From Chromatiales bacterium (GTDB taxonomy: Bacteria > Pseudomonadota > Gammaproteobacteria > JAGRGH01), in assembly GCA_020445605.1 (NCBI GenBank), contig JAGRGH010000032.1:62001-126000 (forward strand): 64,000 nucleotides of DNA, in the 5' to 3' direction. Below are positions 26,772 through 34,577 of this stretch, in pieces. The translations under genes and the position numbers were made by a program. The notes beneath the pieces are model-generated. The model was not told where the DNA came from, ran no database searches, and saw only the letters and a list, made by a program, of their open reading frames with translations. The stretch's first letter is position 1, and each line of letters begins with the position of its first letter.

Positions 26772-26783
26772 GGTCTTTTTTCC

Positions 26784-27668
26784 TCAGCAGATCTCGTGGG
26801 CGGCGAGCAGTTCCAGCGCGCGTGCCATGGCGGAGTGGTCTAGGCCGGACCAGCCCTGGCCGGCGCAGGCGTTGAACAGCTCCTGTGCCGTGGCGGTGTT
26901 CGGCAGGCTGAGGCCCAGGGCACGGGCGCCCGAAAGCGCCAGGTTCAGGTCCTTCTGGTGCAGTTCGATGCGAAACCCAGGATTGAAGGTGCGCCGGATC
27001 ATGCGTTCGCCGTGGACCTCGAGAATCTTCGAGTTCGCGAACCCGCCCATCAGCGCCTCGCGCACGCGCGCCGGATCGACGCCGGCCTTCGAGGCGAACA
27101 GCAGCGCCTCGGCGACGGCCTCGATATTCAGCGCGACGATGATCTGGTTGGCAACCTTGCAGGTCTGCCCGGCGCCGCTGTCACCGACTAGGGTAATGTT
27201 CTTGCCCATGACCTCGAACAGCGGCCGCGCGCGCTCGAACGCGGCCTCGCTGCCGCCCACCATGATGGTCAGTGTCGCGGCCTTCGCGCCGACCTCACCG
27301 CCGGAGACCGGCGCGTCCAGGTAGTCACAGCCGGCTGACTGTATCCGCCGCGCGAAATCCTTCGTCTCGATCGGCGAGATCGAACTCATGTCGATGACCA
27401 GCGTGCCGGGCTTCAGCGCCGGGGCAATGCCATCGTCGCCGAACAGCACCTCGGCGACCTGCGGGGTGTCCGGCACGATTGTGATGACGACCTCGGCCTG
27501 CGCGGCCAGCTCGCGCCGGCTGGCGCAGACGGTCGCGCCGCCCGCAACGAGTTCTTCCGGCAGCGCAGAACGATGCCGGCACAGCAGAAGCTCGTGCCCC
27601 GCGGCCTGAAGGTGCCCCGCCATGTGCCGGCCCATGATCCCGGTACCGATGAATCCGATCTTGCTCAT
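26784..27668 (-). CDS. 2-hydroxy-3-oxopropionate reductase / 3-hydroxyisobutyrate dehydrogenase family
   Basis: A 294-residue beta-hydroxyacid dehydrogenase. It has the dinucleotide site MSKIGFIGTGIMGRHMAGHL, the substrate motif DAPVSGGEVGAKAATLTIMV and the catalytic Lys in GAGQTCKVANQIIVALN. The C-terminal GFRIELHQKDLNLAL is close to E. coli GarR/GlxR, as is the length, so tartronate-semialdehyde reductase is my first choice. Because the next upstream gene is a methylmalonate-semialdehyde dehydrogenase, 3-hydroxyisobutyrate oxidation (MmsB role) is the alternative. It starts 19 bases after the mmsA stop. Confidence 0.87.
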   Translation of the reverse strand: MSKIGFIGTGIMGRHMAGHLQAAGHELLLCRHRSALPEELVAGGATVCASRRELAAQAEVVITIVPDTPQVAEVLFGDDGIAPALKPGTLVIDMSSISPIETKDFARRIQSAGCDYLDAPVSGGEVGAKAATLTIMVGGSEAAFERARPLFEVMGKNITLVGDSGAGQTCKVANQIIVALNIEAVAEALLFASKAGVDPARVREALMGGFANSKILEVHGERMIRRTFNPGFRIELHQKDLNLALSGARALGLSLPNTATAQELFNACAGQGWSGLDHSAMARALELLAAHEIC

Positions 27669-27687
27669 AGGCTGGTCTCGCTCTGCG

Positions 27688-29187
27688 TTATTTCATCGTC
27701 GGCATGTGGAAGTCGGCGCCCGCGCGGATGCCGGTCGGCCAGCGCGAGGTGATGGTTTTCAGCCGCGTGTAGAACTGCACACCCTCGGTGCCGTGCATGT
27801 GGAGGTCACCGAACAGCGAACGCTTCCAGCCGCCGAAGCTGTGGAAGGCCATCGGCACGGGAATTGGCACATTGACGCCAACCATGCCGGCCTGCACACG
27901 CGAACTGAAGCTGCGTGCGCTGTCACCGTCGCGGGTGAAGATCGCCGTGCCGTTGCCGTACTCGTGGGCGTTGACCAGGGCCAGCGCCTGCTCGAAGTCC
28001 GCCACGCGCACGACGACGAGCACCGGCCCGAAGATCTCCTCCCTGTAGATGCGCATGTCCGGCGTCACCCGATCGAACAGGCAACCGCCGAGGTAGAAGC
28101 CCTCCGGGTGACCATCGACCGCAATGCCGCGGCCATCGACCACGAGAATTGCGCCCTCATCGACGCCGAGGTCCACGTAGCCCTTCACGCGTTCGAAGTG
28201 GGCGCGGGTGACCAGCGGGCCCATCTCGGCGGCGGGGTCGCTGGCCGGGCCGACCTTCAGCGCCTGAACCCGTGGCGCCAGGCGCCCGATCAGCGCGTCG
28301 GCAGTATCGTCGCCGACGGCCACCGCGACCGAGATCGCCATGCAGCGCTCGCCGGCGGAGCCGTAGGCCGCGCCCATGAGCGCGTCGGCGGCCTGGTCGA
28401 GGTCCGCGTCGGGCATCACGACCATGTGGTTCTTGGCGCCGCCAAGGGCCTGCACGCGCTTGCCGTGCGCCGTGCCGGTTCGATAGACGTGCTCGGCCAC
28501 CGGCGTGGAACCCACGAAGCTGATCGCCGCGACGTCGGGATGGGTCAGCAGCGCGTCCACCGCCTCGCGATCGCCATTGACGACATTCAGCACGCCGGGT
28601 GGCAGTCCCGCCTCGCTGAACAATTCGGCGAGTCGCAGGGCCGTGGACGGCACCCGCTCGGAGACCTTCAGCACGAAGCAGTTCCCGCAGGCGATGGCCA
28701 TCGGGAACATCCACATCGGCACCATCGCCGGGAAGTTGAACGGCGTGATCCCCACACAGACGCCGAGCGGCTGGCGCACCGAGTGGCTGTCGACGTTGGT
28801 GCCGACGTTCTCCGAGAACGTGCCCTTGAGCAGATGCGGCGCGCCACATGCGAACTCGACGACCTCGATGCCGCGCGCCAGTGAGCCGCGCGCGTCGGCC
28901 GGCACCTTGCCGTGTTCGGCGGAAATCAGTCCGACCAGTTCGTCGGCATGCTGTTCGAGCAGTTCCTTGAAGCGGAACAGCACGGCCGCGCGCTTGAGCG
29001 GCGTGGTGTCGCGCCAGCCCGGGAACGCGGCGGCCGCCGTGGCCACGGCGTTTGCGATTTCCGCTCCGGAGGCGAGCGGCACCCGTGCCGCGACCGCGCC
29101 GGTGGCGGGGTCATACACCTCGCCGAAACGACCGCTAGCGCCTTCTACCCGGGCGCCATCGATGTAGTGGTACAGGGCTCTGGCCAT
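27688..29187 (-). CDS. mmsA: Methylmalonate-semialdehyde dehydrogenase (CoA-acylating)
   Basis: A 499-residue aldehyde dehydrogenase from ATG 29187 ([11 protein letters not shown]), the usual length for MMSDH. Characteristic segments are [35 protein letters not shown] (Asn where most aldehyde dehydrogenases have the general-base Glu, typical of CoA-acylating MMSDH) and catalytic Cys in [11 protein letters not shown]. It converts methylmalonate or malonate semialdehyde with CoA and NAD to propionyl- or acetyl-CoA in valine, beta-alanine, thymine or inositol breakdown. It leads the minus-strand block that ends with the amidase, and is divergent from tpx. Confidence 0.95.
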   Translation of the reverse strand: MARALYHYIDGARVEGASGRFGEVYDPATGAVAARVPLASGAEIANAVATAAAAFPGWRDTTPLKRAAVLFRFKELLEQHADELVGLISAEHGKVPADARGSLARGIEVVEFACGAPHLLKGTFSENVGTNVDSHSVRQPLGVCVGITPFNFPAMVPMWMFPMAIACGNCFVLKVSERVPSTALRLAELFSEAGLPPGVLNVVNGDREAVDALLTHPDVAAISFVGSTPVAEHVYRTGTAHGKRVQALGGAKNHMVVMPDADLDQAADALMGAAYGSAGERCMAISVAVAVGDDTADALIGRLAPRVQALKVGPASDPAAEMGPLVTRAHFERVKGYVDLGVDEGAILVVDGRGIAVDGHPEGFYLGGCLFDRVTPDMRIYREEIFGPVLVVVRVADFEQALALVNAHEYGNGTAIFTRDGDSARSFSSRVQAGMVGVNVPIPVPMAFHSFGGWKRSLFGDLHMHGTEGVQFYTRLKTITSRWPTGIRAGADFHMPTMK

Positions 29188-29274
29188 GCCGCACTCCAGT
29201 GGTGAACTGCCCGCCTCTGACGGGCGGGTCGTCCCCGCATGATAGGACAGCCGCGCGGCACTGCCCAATCGGCT

Positions 29275-29302
29275 GCCGACGGGCTAGAGTTAGCCCATCG
29301 GC
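29275..29302. promoter_or_regulatory. Inverted repeat in the mmsA-tpx divergent region
   Basis: GCCGACGGGCTA pairs with TAGCCCATCGGC around a four-base loop, with one mismatch. It ends 22 bases before the tpx ATG and its ribosome site. Both flanking genes point away, so a terminator is unlikely; a leader stem or an operator is possible. Confidence 0.4.
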
Positions 29303-29324
29303 AAGAACCCTCCAAGGAATCCCC

Positions 29325-29822
29325 ATGGCGACGATCTCCTCCCGCGGCGAAATGGTCGAAACCCACGGTGAACTGCCGGACGTCGGCAGCGCCGCCCCAG
29401 CCTTCCGGCTGCACCGCGCCGACCTCACGCCGGTCACGCTGGAAGACTACGCCGGCAGCCGTGTGGTGCTGAACATCTTTCCGAGCATCGACACGCCGAC
29501 CTGTGCAAAGTCCGTTCGCCAGTTCAACGAACGGGCGAGCGCGATGCCAAACACGCTCGTGTTGAACGTCTCTGCGGACCTGCCGTTTGCGCTGAAGCGC
29601 TTCTGCGCGGCTGAGGGCATTCACAACGTGGACTCGGCCTCCGTGTATCGCTCACCCGAATTCGGCAAGGATTACGGAGTGTACATGCACGAGGGCCGGC
29701 TCGGCGGACTGCTCGCACGCGCCGTGGTGGTCATCGACGAGGACGGCAAGGTGATCCACAACGAACTCGTGCCAGAGATCGCGCAGGAACCAGACTACGA
29801 AGCGGTGATACGGTCGCTGTGA
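29325..29822 (+). CDS. tpx: Thiol peroxidase (Tpx, atypical 2-Cys peroxiredoxin)
   Basis: A 165-residue protein from ATG 29325 with AAGGA seven bases upstream. The peroxidatic Cys is in FPSIDTPTCAKSVRQF, with the Thr and Arg of the active site. The resolving Cys is in LKRFCAAEG, at the spacing that defines the Tpx group. Length matches E. coli Tpx (168). It reduces hydroperoxides with thioredoxin, in the cytoplasm or periplasm; no signal peptide is seen here. The small lipoprotein gene starts 33 bases after its stop. Confidence 0.95.
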   Translation: MATISSRGEMVETHGELPDVGSAAPAFRLHRADLTPVTLEDYAGSRVVLNIFPSIDTPTCAKSVRQFNERASAMPNTLVLNVSADLPFALKRFCAAEGIHNVDSASVYRSPEFGKDYGVYMHEGRLGGLLARAVVVIDEDGKVIHNELVPEIAQEPDYEAVIRSL

Positions 29823-29854
29823 TCCGCGACAGCCACGCATGTATGAGGCCGGAA

Positions 29855-30454
29855 ATGAGTACCTTGCGGCATCTGCCTCTCGTTGTTGTGGTTGTCCTAC
29901 TGTCGGCCTGCGTACCGACGTCAGAGCACGCGCTGACCGCGCCGGGCGAACAGGCGTTGGACGCGAAACTGATCGGCACTTGGTACTGGACGGAACCAAA
30001 CGAAACGGGCTACGTCCACATCGGGCGCAACGAACAGGCCGACGAGCTGCGCGTCATGATGGTCGAGTGGAACGCCGACGGCGTGATGAAGCTTTCCGGG
30101 CTGCACGGGCACAATTCGACGGTCGGCGACCATACGTATCTGAATCTGAAGTGGTCCGACACAAAGGAAAGCGCCGAAGACGGCTACCTGTTCGTCAAGT
30201 ACACGCTGACCGATGACCGGCTCGGCATCGCCGTGATCCGGCAGACGACGGTGGAACAAGCGGTGTCGGACGGCGCCCTCGCTGGCAACATCGAGCAGCG
30301 AAAGTGGTTTTCGACCGTGCACCTTTCCGCGTCGCAGCGACATTTGCAGGCCTTCGTGCAGGACAATGACAAGGCGCTATTTGAAGACATGCACTATCTG
30401 TATCGGCTGCCTGCGCCGCCGGGCACCGGCAACGGAGTACCCGCAGGCAATTGA
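29855..30454 (+). CDS. Lipoprotein of unknown function
   Basis: A 199-residue protein. I use ATG 29855 (MSTLRHLPLVVV), which has GAGG six bases before it and gives a tight signal peptide ending LLSAC, a lipobox. Upstream GTG and ATG codons in frame would lengthen the n-region. The mature part begins VPTSEHALT, then LIGTWYWTEPNETGYVHIGRN, a pattern typical of small lipocalin-like or DUF-type beta-barrel lipoproteins, and is beta-rich throughout. No named family is recognised. It follows tpx on the same strand. Confidence 0.75.
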   Translation: MSTLRHLPLVVVVVLLSACVPTSEHALTAPGEQALDAKLIGTWYWTEPNETGYVHIGRNEQADELRVMMVEWNADGVMKLSGLHGHNSTVGDHTYLNLKWSDTKESAEDGYLFVKYTLTDDRLGIAVIRQTTVEQAVSDGALAGNIEQRKWFSTVHLSASQRHLQAFVQDNDKALFEDMHYLYRLPAPPGTGNGVPAGN

Positions 30455-30477
30455 CCGGGCCGGCGCGTTGAGCCGGC

Positions 30478-30570
30478 GGTTGAAACTCGCTTTTCAGCAG
30501 CCCGTGATCGCCACACAGGGATGTCTCGCGTTATCAGGCCGTTGAAATGGGAATTTCAACAGCCTGTTAA
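30478..30570. repeat. Family A hairpin element, copy A3 (short, degenerate)
   Basis: Read on the minus strand it begins TTAACAGGCTGTTGAAA, pairs with ATTTCAACGGCCTGATAA, and ends GCTGCTGAAAAGCGAG next to TTTCAACCG. It lacks the central hairpins of A1 and A2. Its first TAA is the stop codon of the radical SAM gene at 30567. It lies between convergent genes. Confidence 0.7.
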
Positions 30571-31964
30571 ATTCCAGCAGCCAATGCGGCGCGTGCGCGT
30601 CGGCGCCGATCGCGATAGATCAGATTGAAGGTCTCGAACGGATAGACCTTGCCGTCGGGTTCAACGAAGTGCACGCAGGAGCGCTTGATGGCGCTAATGC
30701 AGAAATCGTGCGCGTCCATGAAGCCCATGATCACGATCCGAAACACATCCGCATAAGTCAGGTTCGGCGCGTCGATCTGCGGCAGGCAACACAGCAGACC
30801 CTGCAATTCTTCGGCACCCTTGTCGGCGCAGGCGTCCAGTGAAAACACTCGCAGAAACTGTTTGCGAAGTTCCGGATTCGTCTCGAACGTGATCGCGTTC
30901 TCGGCGCCGGCCAGCAGGTCCTCGCGCTGGAGGTGCCGGGTCACGGGAATCAGTTCGTCGACGTCCCTGTAGGCGTAGGCCACACAGATGTTCTCGGGAT
31001 GACAGGGCAGCGGCACGAGGTCCTGATCTGCAAACGGATTGTCGCCATCGATGATCCGGCGACGAATCTCGGAGACGGTCACTCGCTGTTCCGGTCCGCC
31101 GGCGGTATTGCGCCCGGCGTCTTCGACGGGCTGGAACGTGATGCCGCGCACGCAGCGCCACTGGCGCGCGAACGCGATCAGCTCGTTCATCTCGTCGTCA
31201 TTGCTGCCACGGCGCACGACGCACACCAACGTGGTCGAGATGTTCGCGGCCTCAAGATTACGTAGGGCTTGCATGCGTACTTCGGCAAGATCGGCTGCGC
31301 GCAGGGTGCGCAATGCCTCGGGACGCAGTGAATCAAACTGGAGGTAGACCTCGAACCCCGGCCTGAGCGTTGCGAGTTCCGCAACGAACTCTGGTTCGCG
31401 CGCGATGCGCAGGCCATTCGTGTTCAACATGAGATGCCGGATCGGGGTGGCCTTCAGGCGCCGGAGAATCTCCAAGATCCGGGGATGCAGCGTCGGCTCG
31501 CCGCCGGAGACCTGCACCAGATCCGGCTCGCGTTCGGTACGAAGCAGGGTCGCGAGCATCGACTCGATCTCGTCCATGCTTCGCGCGCCGCCATGTCCCG
31601 GCCCGGAATCGGCAAAGCACACCGGGCAGCGCAGGTTGCATTCGTCGATGATGTCGAAGATCGCCAGACACGAATGCTGTTCGTGATCCGGACACAGTCC
31701 GCAGTCATGCGGACAGCCTCGCTCGATGCGCGTATGGAACAGCGCCGGCAGGTCGCCGGGCTTGATGTATTCGCGACAGCGCTTGTAGTAGTCGATGTCA
31801 GTCGATATCAGCACACGCGAGGTGCCGTGCTCGGCACACCGCTTGAGATACCAGACGCAGTCGTCCTGAAAGACGATCTTCGCCGGGATCACGGCCATGC
31901 AGTCCGGACACAGCGACTGCGTCTGGCCGTAGAACAGGTATGGGCGCGCCTTACGCGTGGACAC
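30567..31964 (-). CDS. Radical SAM enzyme of the COG1964 / tetraether-synthase-like type
   Basis: A 465-residue protein. The radical SAM motif is DECNLRCPVCFA (CxxxCxxC), followed by QVSGGEPTLHPRI. The N-terminus is rich in extra Cys in pairs: SLCPDCMAVIPA and KRCAEHG (rubredoxin-like), then RGCPHDCGLCPDHEQHSC, and more Cys occur near the C-terminus (PLPCHPENICVAY, GLLCCLPQID). This is the architecture described for MJ0619/Tes of archaea, which joins lipid chains. In a bacterium the substrate is unknown. The gene overlaps the Lgt-like gene by 14 bases, supporting a shared membrane-lipid role. Its stop codon is part of repeat A3. Confidence 0.82.
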   Translation of the reverse strand: MSTRKARPYLFYGQTQSLCPDCMAVIPAKIVFQDDCVWYLKRCAEHGTSRVLISTDIDYYKRCREYIKPGDLPALFHTRIERGCPHDCGLCPDHEQHSCLAIFDIIDECNLRCPVCFADSGPGHGGARSMDEIESMLATLLRTEREPDLVQVSGGEPTLHPRILEILRRLKATPIRHLMLNTNGLRIAREPEFVAELATLRPGFEVYLQFDSLRPEALRTLRAADLAEVRMQALRNLEAANISTTLVCVVRRGSNDDEMNELIAFARQWRCVRGITFQPVEDAGRNTAGGPEQRVTVSEIRRRIIDGDNPFADQDLVPLPCHPENICVAYAYRDVDELIPVTRHLQREDLLAGAENAITFETNPELRKQFLRVFSLDACADKGAEELQGLLCCLPQIDAPNLTYADVFRIVIMGFMDAHDFCISAIKRSCVHFVEPDGKVYPFETFNLIYRDRRRRARAALAAGI

Positions 31965-32649
31965 GTTCGCGCCCGCGCATCATCGCCATGGCATAGCCGG
32001 CAAGCAGCAGACACAGCAGATGGAACAGGTTCAGTGGTCCGAGCACGCCGGCATAGGGTTTCAGGAACTCCCACGCGAAACGCTGCACGGCATACCAGAG
32101 CGCAAACAGATAGAACCCCTGCCCGAGCCACACAGGTTCACGCCGCGCGACACCGCGCACGAACAACATGAGAAACAACAGCATTGCGATGCTCTCGTAG
32201 AGCTGCACCGGATGGCGCGCGATCCCGTCGCCAAAATCGTGCGCCCAGGGCAGGTCGCTCGGCGTTCCGTAGGTGTAGTCGTCAAGCCCGGCCTGGTAAC
32301 AGCCGATTCGCCCAATGATGATGCCCACCGCAAGGCTCGGCACCCAGACCAGCCCGGTGGATTCGCGAATGCCGTGGCGCGCCTTGAACAGCTCCGCCGC
32401 AACGATCGCGCCGATGAGCCCACCCAGCACGCTCTTGCCGAACAGGTGATCGTTTCCGCCGAGAGCCAGATTCCCGCTGCCGGCGAGCAGGGAGCCGACG
32501 ATCAGGCCCGGCACGACCCAGGCGGCGTAGACATAGCGTTGTTCGGTGGTCAGGCGGGCATCGCCGGGCGCAAACAGATAACGACGCGCGGCCCAGCCAG
32601 CGACGATGGCACTGGCCAGCGTCAGGACATCGAATGCCGCGTGAATCAT
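31951..32649 (-). CDS. Lgt-like (prolipoprotein diacylglyceryl transferase family) membrane protein
   Basis: A 232-residue protein from ATG 32649, in ATGA overlap with the gene before it. It has about six or seven membrane helices and Lgt-family motifs: KSVLGGLIGAIVAAEL (the HGG-like loop), GIIIGRIGCYQAGLDDY and ARHPVQLYES. It is shorter than E. coli Lgt (291) and diverges in the first third, so it is a paralogue rather than the housekeeping enzyme. A transferase using phosphatidylglycerol or another lipid is plausible. It overlaps the radical SAM gene by 14 bases, so the two should be made together. Confidence 0.8.
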   Translation of the reverse strand: MIHAAFDVLTLASAIVAGWAARRYLFAPGDARLTTEQRYVYAAWVVPGLIVGSLLAGSGNLALGGNDHLFGKSVLGGLIGAIVAAELFKARHGIRESTGLVWVPSLAVGIIIGRIGCYQAGLDDYTYGTPSDLPWAHDFGDGIARHPVQLYESIAMLLFLMLFVRGVARREPVWLGQGFYLFALWYAVQRFAWEFLKPYAGVLGPLNLFHLLCLLLAGYAMAMMRGRERVHA

Positions 32650-33014
32650 CCGCCGCTCATGAGAACGACGCAGCTTCCAAACCACAGGAACACCACGATC
32701 AGCGGCAGGGCGGCCAGATAGAACCAGGTGCGGCCGCTGCCAATGCGACCTCGACCCTGCTGGGAAAATCCGTAGCGGGCGGACTGGACAACGGCAACGA
32801 TGAGCGCGATGTCGGTCAGCGCGGTTGCGCCGACGAGCCACCACGTTTCCCACGTCGGTTCGCTGTCGAACAGGGCCTCCAGGCCGGCCAGGCTGCCCGC
32901 AACAACGAGCAGCGTGATGAACAACAGAAACATCCATAGCACCCAGAACCCGATCGCGAGCCCGGCGTTCGGCTCCTCGTCCGGCGACATTCCACTTGGC
33001 ATCGGTTCAGTCAT
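32646..33014 (-). CDS. Small integral membrane protein
   Basis: A 122-residue protein from ATG 33014 (MTEPMPSGM), with AGGGGGTGAT just upstream. Three membrane helices are predicted: about 22-47 (IGFWVLWMFLLFITLLVVAG), about 60-80 (WWLVGATALTDIALIVAVV) and about 98-120 (TWFYLAALPLIVVFLWFGS). No family is recognised. It is the first gene of a three-gene operon with the Lgt-like protein and the radical SAM enzyme, joined by a four-base overlap. Confidence 0.72.
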   Translation of the reverse strand: MTEPMPSGMSPDEEPNAGLAIGFWVLWMFLLFITLLVVAGSLAGLEALFDSEPTWETWWLVGATALTDIALIVAVVQSARYGFSQQGRGRIGSGRTWFYLAALPLIVVFLWFGSCVVLMSGG

Positions 33015-33152
33015 ATCACCCCCTGTGCGCAATTTCGCCATGGGTCCCACATTCCGAGCGCGCCAGGATGCGGGATGCGGCGGGCTTTGAGCAAGGTTTT
33101 CAGAAAAGCACGTATTTTCGTGGGCTTTGGTGATTTTTCACATACCACAGAG

Positions 33153-34346
33153 CTAGCTCCGACCGAGTTTCGTTTTGAGATACTTCGCCATTTTGCGTCG
33201 GACGCTCCCCTTCGGAAACACGATGTCAAGTATGGGTGCAACACGCTTGGGTGCGATTCTCCTCACCTTGCCCACCCAGGGTTCTTGCACCCCGTGATCC
33301 TCGGCATATCGGTAAATCGTTGACCACTCGACGCGTATATGGTCGTTTTTCAGCTCAATGGTTTTCAGATCGTCCAGAATGTTCGTTTCGGGAAAGCATG
33401 CCGGTATTGCGGTTCCAGACGCCAGGAAATTCAGTTTTGTTCGAACGCACTTTTCGCATATCCCACAGTTTCTGTCCTTCAAGCGGCCCTGCCAACAGAC
33501 CCGCAGATTTTCCATTCCGATTTTCCATTCAGAGATCTCCTTCACTTTTTCGGTGCGACTATGGCTCGCGCCATCGTGCATGACAACAAAATCACCTGAT
33601 CCGAGCAGGTGATCGGTAATCGGAGACGAGCCCCACGGGAAAAGCAATGATTCGTAGGGTTGGCCACTTCCGATGATGCATGTACCCGCCAGCCTCTTGA
33701 AGTTGCCAAGCGTTGAGACAAGGGCTATGGAGAACGAGTCTGCCCAGTGAACCTTTGAGATTTCCCGGTAGTTGGTTCGGATCTGCATCAGTCCTATGCC
33801 AACGTCGTGCAGTGTTCTTGCTGCCTTGCTCTTCGCGCCATCAAACGCGGCCTGATCTGCAAGCGGTATGTCGAATCCGTGCACCATGGCGCATAGGTTG
33901 ATCTGTTGGGATCGATGACCGTTTTTCGATTGCGAGTGCCGCCACACTGAGAAGGTCGCATCAACACCACCGGAAAATGCGCAGATCGCCCCCGGGACGC
34001 TCGCAGCGGGGTGTCGCTCGATCGCCACATTGATCTCGACGCAGCCATAGGTGTCCGGCTTCCATCGGTTCCATGCCGCCTGAAACTCGACCAGATTGCT
34101 CAGAAGCTGCTTTGATACGCTGCCTTTGACCTCGATGGTCCTGTTTTCCCTCATGGCGTCCATCACCACGGCCAGCACATAGGCGTCACAATCGTCTTCG
34201 TCCGGCAGCGGAACCGAGCTGTCGAGTTGAAACCAGATCTCGGATTCTTCATGTGAACCGTCGACATGCAGTCGCTGGATCCGGCATCGCCTGGTCGAAT
34301 GCCCGTCCGAGACTTCGTGTTTGAGTGGTTCGAGCCGAATCGTCAT
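33153..34346 (-). CDS. Orphan QueC-like PP-loop ATPase with zinc-binding C-terminus
   Basis: A 397-residue protein from ATG 34346; a TTG four codons upstream is possible. After a beta-rich N-terminal region of about 115 residues comes a PP-loop, ICAFSGGVDATFSVW, and a nucleotide alpha-hydrolase-like core (GTCIIGSGQPYESLLFPWGS). A CxxCxxC-type cluster follows in RNCGICEKCVRTKLNF, as in QueC, where it binds zinc. Such enzymes adenylate a carboxylate before amidation. No queuosine or archaeosine genes are near, nor are QatA, QatB or QatD. Base composition is clearly more AT-rich than its neighbours, with AT-rich flanks, so it was probably acquired. Confidence 0.72.
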   Translation of the reverse strand: MTIRLEPLKHEVSDGHSTRRCRIQRLHVDGSHEESEIWFQLDSSVPLPDEDDCDAYVLAVVMDAMRENRTIEVKGSVSKQLLSNLVEFQAAWNRWKPDTYGCVEINVAIERHPAASVPGAICAFSGGVDATFSVWRHSQSKNGHRSQQINLCAMVHGFDIPLADQAAFDGAKSKAARTLHDVGIGLMQIRTNYREISKVHWADSFSIALVSTLGNFKRLAGTCIIGSGQPYESLLFPWGSSPITDHLLGSGDFVVMHDGASHSRTEKVKEISEWKIGMENLRVCWQGRLKDRNCGICEKCVRTKLNFLASGTAIPACFPETNILDDLKTIELKNDHIRVEWSTIYRYAEDHGVQEPWVGKVRRIAPKRVAPILDIVFPKGSVRRKMAKYLKTKLGRS

Positions 34347-34577
34347 GGTCTGAGGCAATCAAATGCGCCGAGATTCCGGGGCCGATCTGCATGAGCCGGG
34401 CGGTTCCGGCGGCCCCCCTTCAGCCGGACACAGCGCGAGGCCGGGCAACCCGCTGTACGGGCAATCGACGTGACCCGGCAAGTTGCGATTTCTGCCACCC
34501 CTCCATCGCGCCGCGGGGCATTTTTCGATTGGTTCTATACTGTTCTGTAACGGCCAGCCACACAAGTTGTTGACGCA

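Noticed and set aside
33153-34346. Qat defence system
   Set aside because: Only a QueC-like protein is present; QatA ATPase, QatB and the TatD-like QatD are not in the flanks.
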